A stretch of DNA of 13,846 bases from an uncultured Bacteroidota bacterium (GTDB lineage: Bacteria > Bacteroidota > Bacteroidia > UBA7662). Below the pieces are notes generated by a model. It ran no database searches and was not told the origin of the DNA. It saw only the letters and a list, made by a program, of their open reading frames with translations. The stretch spans positions 1-13,846 of the forward strand of contig CAIOCC010000160.1 of assembly GCA_903856555.1 (NCBI GenBank). Reading direction: 5' to 3'. Shown one piece after another: positions 6,829 through 13,846 of the stretch (positions within the stretch are counted from its first letter, which is position 1; every line of letters begins with the position of its first letter). The position numbers were made by a program, and so were the translations under genes.

Positions 6829-7065
6829 ATGTCTGATATTGCCAGTAAAGTCCGTTCCATCATCGTAGACAAATTGGGAGTGGACGAAAACGAAGTAACG
6901 CCGGAAGCGAGCTTTACCAACGACCTTGGAGCCGATTCTCTGGACACCGTTGAGCTCATTATGGAATTCGAAAAAGAATTCAACCTCTCCATCCCAGACG
7001 ACCAAGCCGAAAACATTCAGACCGTCGGCCAGGCCATCACCTACCTGGAGGCCAACGCCAAGTAA
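6829..7065 (+). CDS. acpP: Acyl carrier protein
   Basis: 78 residues, the standard length. It carries growing acyl chains as thioesters during type II fatty-acid synthesis in the cytosol. The phosphopantetheine site is LGADSLDTVELIM with S37 as the attachment residue; helix 2 follows with the acidic run EFEKEF. Overall charge is strongly acidic, as expected. The ATG at 6829 is chosen because MSDIASKVRSIIVDKLGVDE is the conserved N-terminus; upstream in-frame sequence is unlike any ACP. fabF begins 32 bases downstream, the classical acpP-fabF pairing, so ACP and its condensing enzyme are probably made from one transcript. It is the first gene of a six-gene plus-strand run. Confidence 0.98.
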   Translation: MSDIASKVRSIIVDKLGVDENEVTPEASFTNDLGADSLDTVELIMEFEKEFNLSIPDDQAENIQTVGQAITYLEANAK

Positions 7066-7097
7066 TTGACCCTGGGGCCATTCGCCCTGTTTTCATC

Positions 7098-8345
7098 ATG
7101 CGCAGAGTCGTCGTCACCGGCCTAGGGGCCCTAACGCCTTTGGGCAATTCCGTTCAGGAATATTGGGAAGGCCTTGTGGCAGGCCGCAGCGGTGCTGCGC
7201 CTATCACCAAATTTGATGCTACCCGTTTCCGGACCCGTTTTGCGGCAGAGGTCAAGGGTTTCGACCCCGAAAACCATATGGACCGCAAGGAGGCCCGCAA
7301 AATGGACCCCTACACCCATTATGCCATGGTCACGGCAGAAGAGGCGTTCAGGGATGCCGGTTTGGAGGGTCTAGCCCTCAACGGGGAAAGAGCTGGTGTT
7401 ATCTGGGGTTCCGGCATTGGGGGGATGTACACGGTTTATCACGAATTCAAAGCTTTTTTTGAAGGTGACGGTACGCCCAAATTCAATCCCTTTTTTGTCC
7501 CCAAAATGATTTCGGACATCGCCGCCGGACTCTTATCCATCCGATACGGTTTTCACGGTCCCAATTACACCACGGTTTCGGCCTGTGCCTCCTCGAACAA
7601 CGCCATCATTGATGCCTTTAACTATATCCGTTGGGGGGTTGCCGACCTTTTCATAACCGGAGGTTCCGAGGCGGCCATTAATGAACCGGGGGTTGCTGGA
7701 TTCAACGCCATGAAGGCCCTTTCGGAACGAAACGACGACCCCAGCACCGCCAGCCGGCCCTTTGATTTGGATCGAGACGGATTTGTTCTGGGAGAAGGAG
7801 GGGGCGCGCTGATTTTGGAGTCACTGGATCACGCCTTGGCCAGGGGTGCACGTATTTATGCCGAAATTGCGGGTGCCGGCTTATCCGCCGATGCCCACCA
7901 TATCACAGCCCCGCACCCCGAAGGCCTGGGTGCGACCTTGGTCATGAAAAACGCATTGCGGGACAGCGGTCTGGGGCCCGCAGATATCGACTACATCAAT
8001 GTTCACGGTACCTCCACCCCCCTCGGGGATCTTTCCGAAATCAAGGCCATCCAAAATGTCTTTGGCCAGGATGCCTACCAACTGAATGTTTCCTCGACCA
8101 AATCCATGACCGGTCACCTCCTAGGAGCGGCCGGCGCCGTCGAGGCCATTGCCTCCATCAAAGCCATCTGCGAAGGAATCATTCCGCCTACCATCAATCA
8201 TTTTACCGACGACCCCGCCTTTGATCCAGGCATCAACTTGACCTTCAACCAAGCCCAAAACCGCACGGTCCGGGCCGCTCTCAGCAACACCTTTGGTTTT
8301 GGTGGTCACAACACCTCGGTCGTCTTCAAAGCTTACCGGGCTTAA
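7098..8345 (+). CDS. fabF: Beta-ketoacyl-ACP synthase II
   Basis: 415 residues, full length. It condenses malonyl-ACP with acyl-ACP, extending fatty acids (KAS II, including the C16 to C18 step). The thiolase-fold catalytic residues are all present and fall at the same numbers as in E. coli FabF: C163 in VSACASSNNA, H303 in NVHGTSTPLGD, K335 and H340 in TKSMTGHLLGAAGA. The N-terminal RRVVVTGLGALTPLGNSV and C-terminal NTFGFGGHNTSVVF segments are typical. It follows acpP by 32 bases, and its stop TAA shares one base with the ATG of rnc, so rnc is probably translated by coupling. No oddities were seen. Confidence 0.98.
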   Translation: MRRVVVTGLGALTPLGNSVQEYWEGLVAGRSGAAPITKFDATRFRTRFAAEVKGFDPENHMDRKEARKMDPYTHYAMVTAEEAFRDAGLEGLALNGERAGVIWGSGIGGMYTVYHEFKAFFEGDGTPKFNPFFVPKMISDIAAGLLSIRYGFHGPNYTTVSACASSNNAIIDAFNYIRWGVADLFITGGSEAAINEPGVAGFNAMKALSERNDDPSTASRPFDLDRDGFVLGEGGGALILESLDHALARGARIYAEIAGAGLSADAHHITAPHPEGLGATLVMKNALRDSGLGPADIDYINVHGTSTPLGDLSEIKAIQNVFGQDAYQLNVSSTKSMTGHLLGAAGAVEAIASIKAICEGIIPPTINHFTDDPAFDPGINLTFNQAQNRTVRAALSNTFGFGGHNTSVVFKAYRA

Positions 8346-9133
8346 TGCCTTTGCTTTCCCGACTTTTTGCATCCGGCAATCCTCGCAAGGAACTCCAAAA
8401 GCGTCTTCGCACCCTCACCGGCCTGCGCATTCGCAATGCCGGTCTCTACGAATTGGCTTTTACCCATCCTTTGGTACACGGCCAGAAGACCCTGAGTTTC
8501 CACAGCACCAACCAACGCCTTGAATTTTTGGGCGATGCAGTACTAGACCTGGTAGTCGCGGATTATTTGTTTCGAAAATTCCCCTTCAAACAAGAAGGTT
8601 TTTTGACCGAAATGCGTTCCAAAGTCGTCAACGGGGAGTTTCTGGACCGCTTGGGTCGGCAATTGGGCCTGGATGCCATCCTCAAAGAGACCTCCATTCG
8701 GCTATCAGAAGATCCAGAGCATGCCCAAAAAAGCAAGCACCTGGACCGGCAATTGAACAGCAAAGGTTCGGTAGCAGACGCCTTTGAGGCCTTTGTTGGC
8801 GCTCTGTACTTGGATATTGGATTGATTGCCACAAGGCGCTGGATCGAAAACGCCATCCTGGACCACAGCATTGATTGGGAAGAGCTTGAACAAAGCGGGA
8901 TCAACCCCAAAAGCCGATTGCTGGAATGGGCCCAAAAACACCGGGCCAAGTACCGCATGGCCTGCGATGAATCCGAAACCTCCAACAACGGGGGCAAAGC
9001 CACCCTCTACACCATCACCCTCTGGGTCAACGGCCAAGCGGTCGCCACAGCCCAAAATTTTAACAAACGCAAAGCCGAGCAAGAAGCGGCCTCCTTGTTT
9101 TTTGAACAAAGAGGCCAAAACGAAGGCCCTTAG
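8345..9133 (+). CDS. rnc: Ribonuclease III
   Basis: 262 residues, somewhat longer than the E. coli enzyme (226), with about 20 extra residues at the N-terminus and a short C-terminal tail. It cuts double-stranded RNA, including rRNA precursors. The catalytic domain (about 15-170) has the signature QRLEFLGDAVLDLVVADY (57-74) with metal-binding E60 and D64, and a second acidic pair in SVADAFEAFVGALYLD (142-157) with D145 and E148. A double-stranded-RNA-binding domain follows (about 188-257): NPKSRLLEWAQKH, then NKRKAEQEAASLFF near the end. The ATG overlaps the last base of the fabF stop. The acpP-fabF-rnc order is typical of Bacteroidota; the IPExxxVDY gene expected next is missing here and recJ takes its place. 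Confidence 0.97.
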   Translation: MPLLSRLFASGNPRKELQKRLRTLTGLRIRNAGLYELAFTHPLVHGQKTLSFHSTNQRLEFLGDAVLDLVVADYLFRKFPFKQEGFLTEMRSKVVNGEFLDRLGRQLGLDAILKETSIRLSEDPEHAQKSKHLDRQLNSKGSVADAFEAFVGALYLDIGLIATRRWIENAILDHSIDWEELEQSGINPKSRLLEWAQKHRAKYRMACDESETSNNGGKATLYTITLWVNGQAVATAQNFNKRKAEQEAASLFFEQRGQNEGP

Positions 9134-9157
9134 GAAATAGCTTTAGGCTTTCTAAAC

Positions 9158-10900
9158 ATGCGCCCTTTCACCCCTGATGCTGCTCCTGCCAAAGCTTGGA
9201 TTTTTCCAGAAGGCGAATCACCCGAGGTGAGGGGCGCCTTGGCCGAAGCCCTGGGCATGGACCCATTCCTGGTTCAATTGCTTGTTCAACGCGGGATTCG
9301 GACCTTTGATGAAAGCAAGGCTTTTTTTCGGCCGAATTGGAATGATTTAGGAGATCCATCCTTGATGAAAGGCATGGACAAGGCCCTCGAAACCATGGCC
9401 GAATGCATTGATAACGGGGAGAGAATTTTGCTGTACGGCGATTACGATGTCGACGGCACCACGTCGGTCGCTTTGTGTTTTCGTTTTTTGCGCAAGTACT
9501 GTGCCGATATTGGATACTACATCCCCGATCGACGCAGCGAAGGCTACGGTCTTTCCCAAAAAGGCCTTGATTGGGCCGTTCAAAACGGATTCCGCTGTGT
9601 TGTCACTTTGGACTGCGGAACCACCGCCTTTGAGCAGGTTGACTACGCCAACACCCTTGGCCTCAAGGTCATCATCACAGACCATCACAAACCCTCCGAT
9701 CGATTACCCAAGGCCCATGCCATCCTCAACCCTCTCCAACCGGGCTGTCCCTATGCCTTCAAGGATCTGAGCGGTTGCGGTGTGGCCTTCAAATTTCTGG
9801 TGGCCCTCTGCCATCGTTTTGAGTGGCCGATGTCGGAACTCTTGGATCAATTGGAATTGGTGGCGATTAGCATCGCAGCCGATATGGTCCCTTTGACAGG
9901 CGAGAACCGGGTTCTGACCCATTACGGTCTCCAGAAGTTAAATAACAACCCATCCATCGGCATATGGACAATGTTGCAACATTACAAAAACCGTAAGCCA
10001 ACCCTCGACCTTGGCGATGTGATCTTTGGACTTGCGCCTCGAATTAACGCAGCCGGCCGAATGGGCGATGCGCGCCTGGCTGTTCAACTACTGATCAGCG
10101 AAGACCCTGAAGAATGCGCCCGTTTAGCGGCTGAAATCGAAAACAGCAACCTGGATCGCCGGGATACAGACACCGAAATAACACGGATTGCGATTGATCA
10201 GGCTTTGACGATGCACCAATCCGAGAACAAGATGACCACGGTGGTCTGTGGCAGCGAATGGCACAAAGGCGTGATTGGGATTGTGGCATCGCGTTTGGTG
10301 GAGCGCTTTTACAAACCGACCGTAGTTTTTTGCTTGGAGGGTGAAAAAATGACCGGTTCCGCCCGTTCCGTACAGGGTTTTGACTTGTACAACGCCCTGC
10401 AACAATGCGCTGATACCATCGAACAATTCGGGGGCCATAAATTCGCGGCAGGCCTGACCCTGAAGGCATCGGCTTACGAGGATTTCTGCCAACGTTTTGA
10501 AGAAGCCGTCGCCGCAACGCTGGAACCTTGGCAACAAAGACCTTCGCTGCCCATAGATCTCGAAATGCCTTTGGAAGTGATTACCCTCAAGTTCTTTCGT
10601 ATTCTAAAGCAATTCGCTCCCTTTGGACAAGGCAACCGACAACCTGTCTTTTGTTCCCGGGGTGTCTATGCTTCTCCCGGATCGCCCCGCATTGTTGGTC
10701 AAAATCACCTGAGCCTGAGCCTGCAGCAAAAGGACGGACGGACATCCCTCCCGGCCATTGCTTTTGGGCAGGCAGCCCTGCTACCCCTCTTGGCCAAGGG
10801 CTTGCCCTTTGACATCGCCTACAGCCTGGACGAAAACTTTTACAGGGGCCAATCCGACATGCAATTACGAATCCTCGATCTTCGACCTTGCGGTGAATAA
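9158..10900 (+). CDS. recJ: Single-stranded-DNA-specific exonuclease RecJ
   Basis: 580 residues, the usual RecJ length. It degrades single-stranded DNA 5' to 3' in recombination and mismatch or base-excision repair. The DHH-domain motifs appear in order: YGDYDVDGTTS (93-103) with D95, D97 and D99; TLDCGTT (150-156) with D152; and ITDHHKP (173-179), the DHH signature at D175-H177. The DHHA1 part includes WHKGVIGIVASRLVERFYKP and the GGHKFAAGLTL motif; an OB-like C-terminal region ends at residue 580. The ATG at 9158 keeps the conserved N-terminus (KAWIFPEG). It starts 24 bases after rnc and its TAA is one base from the ATG of the ABC ATPase gene, so all are likely on one transcript. No missing catalytic residue was seen. 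Confidence 0.97.
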   Translation: MRPFTPDAAPAKAWIFPEGESPEVRGALAEALGMDPFLVQLLVQRGIRTFDESKAFFRPNWNDLGDPSLMKGMDKALETMAECIDNGERILLYGDYDVDGTTSVALCFRFLRKYCADIGYYIPDRRSEGYGLSQKGLDWAVQNGFRCVVTLDCGTTAFEQVDYANTLGLKVIITDHHKPSDRLPKAHAILNPLQPGCPYAFKDLSGCGVAFKFLVALCHRFEWPMSELLDQLELVAISIAADMVPLTGENRVLTHYGLQKLNNNPSIGIWTMLQHYKNRKPTLDLGDVIFGLAPRINAAGRMGDARLAVQLLISEDPEECARLAAEIENSNLDRRDTDTEITRIAIDQALTMHQSENKMTTVVCGSEWHKGVIGIVASRLVERFYKPTVVFCLEGEKMTGSARSVQGFDLYNALQQCADTIEQFGGHKFAAGLTLKASAYEDFCQRFEEAVAATLEPWQQRPSLPIDLEMPLEVITLKFFRILKQFAPFGQGNRQPVFCSRGVYASPGSPRIVGQNHLSLSLQQKDGRTSLPAIAFGQAALLPLLAKGLPFDIAYSLDENFYRGQSDMQLRILDLRPCGE

Positions 10901-10901
10901 A

Positions 10902-11648
10902 ATGGAACTCAGGGCCGAACTCATCTCCAAAACCTACGGTCGCCGCGCCGTGGTGCAATCCGTTAGCCTGCGGGTTCAACAAGGCGAGATCGTTGGTCTC
11001 TTGGGGCCCAACGGCGCCGGCAAAACCACCTGTTTCTACATGCTCGTCGGCCTTGTCAAACCGGATAGCGGACGGGTTTTGCTGGATCAAAAAGATTTGA
11101 CTCAACTTCCCATGTTCGAAAGGGCTCGTTTGGGCATCGGTTACCTGCCTCAGGAAGCCTCCATCTTTCGAAAACTTAGCGTGGAAGACAATATTCGCTC
11201 CATTTTGGAATTAACCGACCTGGACCGCGTGGCCCAAGCCCAAAAGACCGAAAGCCTGATCGCCGAATTCAACCTGGAACGCGTTCGCCGGACCCGCGGC
11301 GACTTGCTGAGCGGCGGCGAACGACGCCGCACCGAGATGGCCAGGGCTCTGGCCACCGATCCGGCCTTTATGTTATTGGACGAGCCCTTTGCAGGCGTCG
11401 ACCCCATTGCAGTGGAGGACATTCAACAAATTATATTCGCCCTCAAACGCCGTAACATTGGAGTCCTCATCACCGACCACAACGTTCAGGAAACCTTGTC
11501 CATCACCGACCAGGCTACTTTGTTGTTTGAAGGCAAAATCCTCCGCCAAGGAACAACCGAATCCATGGCCGATGACCCCGAAGTACGCCGATTGTACCTG
11601 GGTCGGAATTTTGAATTCAAACGCAAAACCTTTGACCAAACGGTCTGA
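10902..11648 (+). CDS. lptB: LPS export ABC transporter ATPase (LptB-like)
   Basis: 248 residues from the ATG at 10902, one base after the recJ stop; the frame is open further upstream, but only inside recJ. It is an ABC ATPase: Walker A GPNGAGKTT (35-43), Q-loop Q84 in GYLPQEASIFRKLSVEDNI, signature LSGGE (136-140), Walker B MLLDEPFAG (157-165) with E161, and switch H193 in ITDHNVQETL. GYLPQEASIFRKLSVEDNI and LLDEPFAGVDPIAVEDIQ are hallmark LptB strings, setting it apart from general amino-acid transporter ATPases. In the cell it would power lipopolysaccharide extraction from the inner membrane with LptF and LptG, which are not in this window. The C-terminus runs to YLGRNFEFKRKTFDQTV, about the usual length. 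A GH3-family gene starts 23 bases after it. Confidence 0.95.
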   Translation: MELRAELISKTYGRRAVVQSVSLRVQQGEIVGLLGPNGAGKTTCFYMLVGLVKPDSGRVLLDQKDLTQLPMFERARLGIGYLPQEASIFRKLSVEDNIRSILELTDLDRVAQAQKTESLIAEFNLERVRRTRGDLLSGGERRRTEMARALATDPAFMLLDEPFAGVDPIAVEDIQQIIFALKRRNIGVLITDHNVQETLSITDQATLLFEGKILRQGTTESMADDPEVRRLYLGRNFEFKRKTFDQTV

Positions 11649-11671
11649 GGAATCCTTCATCCCCTAAGGCC

Positions 11672-13198
11672 GTGTCAGTTTTTAATCAGCTGGTTTCGTG
11701 GTGGTTCAAAAAAAGAATGCACCAGATGGAGCTCTTCATGCGCTACCCGCACGATGTCCAAAACGAGGTTTTGCAACGACTTTTGGCCAAGGCCAAAACC
11801 ACCGCATGGGGTGAACAATACGGTTATGCCAACCTACAAGGCCCTCATGACTTTGCGAAACAGGTACCGTTGAATACCTACGAAGATTTGTTTCCCTGGA
11901 TTCAACGTAGCATGGAGGGCGAAAGTTCGGTGTTATGGCCCGGCGAAATACGGTGGTTCGCCAAATCCAGCGGCACCACCAACGACCGCAGCAAGTTCAT
12001 TCCCGTCAGCGAGTCTGCCTTGCAGGATTGCCATTTCAAAGGCGCCAAAGATTTGTTATCGGTGTATTGCAATCTCCGACCTGATAACGCCCTCTTTGAA
12101 GGAAAATGCCTAACGATCGGGGGTAGTCAGGCTATTAACCCCTTAAATACCAACAGCTTTACGGGCGATTTGTCGGCATTGCTGATGCACAACCTGCCTT
12201 TTTGGGCTGACTTTATCCGAACCCCCGATTTATCGGTCGCCCTGATGGGCGATTGGGAACAAAAGATGGATCGCATCATTCAGGAAACCCTCAAAGAAAA
12301 CGTCACCAACATGGCCGGGGTGCCCACGTGGATCCTTTTGATCTGTCGTCAAATATTGGAAAAGACCGGCAAACAAAACATGCTGGAAATATGGCCGAAT
12401 ATGGAAGTCTACTTCCACGGCGGGGTTGGATTCCACCCGTATCGGGCGCAATTCCACCGTCTCTTTCCTTCGGACAAAACCTGGTACCTGGAAACCTACA
12501 ACGCCTCCGAAGGATTTTTTGGGTTGGCGCTGGAACCGCACCGAGATGAAATGCTGCTCATGTTGGATTACGGTATTTACTACGAATTCATTCCCCTCGA
12601 AGAAATCGATCATGCCAAGCCCACGGTCCTACGCTTGGACCAGGTCCAAACCCAACAAGCCTACGCCTTGGTTATTTCCACCAACAGCGGCCTCTGGCGA
12701 TACCAAGTAGGGGATACCGTCACCTTTACCTCCACCCAACCCTATACGATCCGGGTTTTGGGTCGAACCCGTTCCTTTATCAATGCTTTTGGGGAGGAGT
12801 TAATGGCCGAAAATGCTGAAACCGCCATTGGAGCCGCCTCCAAAGCCTGCGGGGCCCAGGTCAGGGATTATACCGCAGCTCCACTCTTTTTGGAGCAAGG
12901 GCATGCCGGTCTTCACCAATGGCTCATTGAATTTGAAACGGCCCCCGATAATCTGCAGCGATTTATTCAGATTTTGGACGAAAATCTTCGATTGAGCAAC
13001 TCAGATTACGATGCCAAAAGACACAAAAACCTGGCTCTGCTGGAACCCGAAGTGGTCGTACTTCCGGAGGGGAGCTTCTATCGATGGCTGGCCTCTCGAA
13101 ACAAACTCGGAGGCCAACACAAGGTTCCCCGTTTGGCCAATCATCGAGAGATCGTTGAAGCGATCCTAACTCAAATCAAGCAGGACAACCCCTCTTGA
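11672..13198 (+). CDS. GH3-family acyl-acid ligase (auxin-responsive GH3 homologue)
   Basis: 508 residues, the size of bacterial GH3-like proteins. The adenylate-forming motifs are all visible: the phosphate loop AKSSGTTNDRSKFIPVS (97-113) with K108, YNASEGFFG (276-284) and RYQVGDTV (343-350), where the plant enzymes have YRxGD. An LDYGIYYEFIPLEE segment (298-311) and VLGRTRSFINAFGEELM (362-378) also match. Plant members join amino acids to jasmonate or auxin via an acyl-adenylate; the bacterial substrate is not known, so activation of a carboxylic acid by AMP transfer is the family-based claim and its partner is open. Residues 1-45 look like the normal N-terminus, supporting the GTG start at 11672; the next Met is residue 16. 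It is the last gene of the plus-strand run and converges on a polyprenyl synthase gene. Confidence 0.92.
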   Translation: MSVFNQLVSWWFKKRMHQMELFMRYPHDVQNEVLQRLLAKAKTTAWGEQYGYANLQGPHDFAKQVPLNTYEDLFPWIQRSMEGESSVLWPGEIRWFAKSSGTTNDRSKFIPVSESALQDCHFKGAKDLLSVYCNLRPDNALFEGKCLTIGGSQAINPLNTNSFTGDLSALLMHNLPFWADFIRTPDLSVALMGDWEQKMDRIIQETLKENVTNMAGVPTWILLICRQILEKTGKQNMLEIWPNMEVYFHGGVGFHPYRAQFHRLFPSDKTWYLETYNASEGFFGLALEPHRDEMLLMLDYGIYYEFIPLEEIDHAKPTVLRLDQVQTQQAYALVISTNSGLWRYQVGDTVTFTSTQPYTIRVLGRTRSFINAFGEELMAENAETAIGAASKACGAQVRDYTAAPLFLEQGHAGLHQWLIEFETAPDNLQRFIQILDENLRLSNSDYDAKRHKNLALLEPEVVVLPEGSFYRWLASRNKLGGQHKVPRLANHREIVEAILTQIKQDNPS

Positions 13199-13217
13199 GG
13201 ATCCTTTTGAAGGGTCC
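13199..13217. terminator. Short hairpin between convergent genes
   Basis: GGATCC (13199-13204) can pair with GGGTCC (13212-13217) over a seven-base loop, giving a six-pair stem with one G-T wobble. It fills almost the whole 21-base gap between two convergent stop codons, which suits a bidirectional terminator. There is no T-run on either side, so the call is tentative. Confidence 0.3.
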
Positions 13218-13219
13218 GG

Positions 13220-13846
13220 TCAATGATCCCGCTCAGCGGCAAAGACCAGCAAGGCCCCCAGGCTGTCCCGAGCCGAGCCGGCCGGAAAGCTCGCCAATTG
13301 ACGCTGACCTTTTTCCACCAAATCCTGCATAACCCGACGGGCATAGGCCAAGCCTCCACTGGACTCAATGAACTCCACAATCCGACTCACATTGCGAGGG
13401 TCCGCGGGCTGCCCTTTGATCAGGCCAATCCAACGACGCCGTTCCAACCAGGAAACCTGACCCAACGCATGAATCAGGGGCAGCGTCAACTTTTTTTCTT
13501 TGATATCCGCCAAAGGCGCCTTGCCCGTGCGATGACCGTCAAAGTCCAACAAATCATCCCTCATCTGGAAAACCAGGCCCAGGGTTTCTCCAAATTGACG
13601 GGCCTCTTCAACGCGCTTGACTCCCTCCTCCGATTCACCAAGAACGGACGCCACACCCACCGCGCAACAGGTAGCCATGAGGCTGGCCGTTTTGGCAGAA
13701 ATAATTTGAAAATAAACCTCTTCGGTAATGTCCAGCTTGCGGGCCTTTTCGATTTGTAATAATTCTCCTTCGCTCATCCGCCGAACGGCGTTGGATGTCA
13801 AATGCAGGACTTGGTAATCTTTGTGATCCAGCGCCAACAACAGGCC
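13220..13846 (-). CDS. Polyprenyl diphosphate synthase, 5' part outside window
   Basis: The frame is open to the right edge, so 208 C-terminal residues are seen of an expected 320 or so. Trans-isoprenyl diphosphate synthases extend allylic diphosphates with isopentenyl diphosphate, making quinone side chains or carrier lipids. The second aspartate-rich motif is present in FQMRDDLLDFDGHRTGK (DDLLD), followed by DIKEKKLTLPLIHALG; SEGELLQIEKARKLDITEEV and ISAKTASLMATCCAVG are characteristic of the Bacteroidota enzymes. The first aspartate motif and the chain-length-determining residues before it lie outside the window, so the product length cannot be judged. The first codons at the edge read GLLLALDHKDY, consistent with continued coding. 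A TTG near the edge is not a real start. It converges with the GH3-family gene. Confidence 0.93.
   Translation of the reverse strand, partial: GLLLALDHKDYQVLHLTSNAVRRMSEGELLQIEKARKLDITEEVYFQIISAKTASLMATCCAVGVASVLGESEEGVKRVEEARQFGETLGLVFQMRDDLLDFDGHRTGKAPLADIKEKKLTLPLIHALGQVSWLERRRWIGLIKGQPADPRNVSRIVEFIESSGGLAYARRVMQDLVEKGQRQLASFPAGSARDSLGALLVFAAERDH

Noticed and set aside
7075..7093. GGGC/GCCC hairpin followed by TGTTTT between acpP and fabF, as an attenuator
   Set aside because: The stem is only four pairs and the T-run is short; chance is as likely.
13223..13759. Plus-strand frame of 178 codons
   Set aside because: It is antisense to the polyprenyl synthase, which has recognisable motifs.

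Overview
The window looks like a housekeeping stretch of a Bacteroidota chromosome. The strongest lineage evidence is gene content: an IPExxxVDY-family protein upstream of pyruvate kinase, an acpP-fabF-rnc block, a TIGR03643-family protein coupled to a photolyase-like flavoprotein, a bacterial GH3-type acyl-adenylating enzyme, and few recognisable Shine-Dalgarno sites. Base composition is near half G+C by eye. I cannot place it below phylum, although the polyprenyl synthetase and ACP sequences have a Flavobacteriia-like flavour. No rRNA, tRNA, CRISPR array, insertion sequence or phage gene was seen.

Layout. Positions 1-6733 are all on the minus strand. In transcription order they hold an IPExxxVDY protein and pyruvate kinase (6733 to 4721). 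An AT-rich gap of 173 bases follows, then a tightly packed run of five genes: tandem universal-stress protein, SAM methyltransferase, small lipoprotein, TIGR03643 protein and photolyase-like flavoprotein (4547 to 820). After a 134-base gap with three tandem 18-bp repeats comes a multi-pass membrane protein cut by the left edge. Positions 6829-13198 are on the plus strand and form one apparent operon: acpP, fabF, rnc, recJ, lptB-like ABC ATPase and GH3-family enzyme, with gaps of 32 bases or less. At the right edge a convergent minus-strand polyprenyl diphosphate synthase is cut at its 5' end.

How the genes fit together. The plus-strand run joins fatty-acid elongation (ACP, KAS II), RNA processing (RNase III), DNA repair (RecJ) and envelope export (LptB-like ATPase), plus an AMP-forming acyl-acid ligase of unknown substrate. 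The minus-strand run looks like a stress and light-damage group: a Usp protein at the head and a flavin photolyase at the tail, with four genes whose partners are unknown. The IPExxxVDY-pyk pair, which I recall as normally following rnc in the same direction, is here inverted and placed upstream of acpP, so the two blocks diverge from a 95-base region.

The most unusual items are the photolyase-like protein, whose flavin domain comes first and an alpha/beta-like domain second (reverse of the classical order), its four-base overlap with an uncharacterised conserved small protein, the inverted IPExxxVDY-pyk block, and the tandem repeat next to the photolyase stop. No clearly new multi-gene system is evident.
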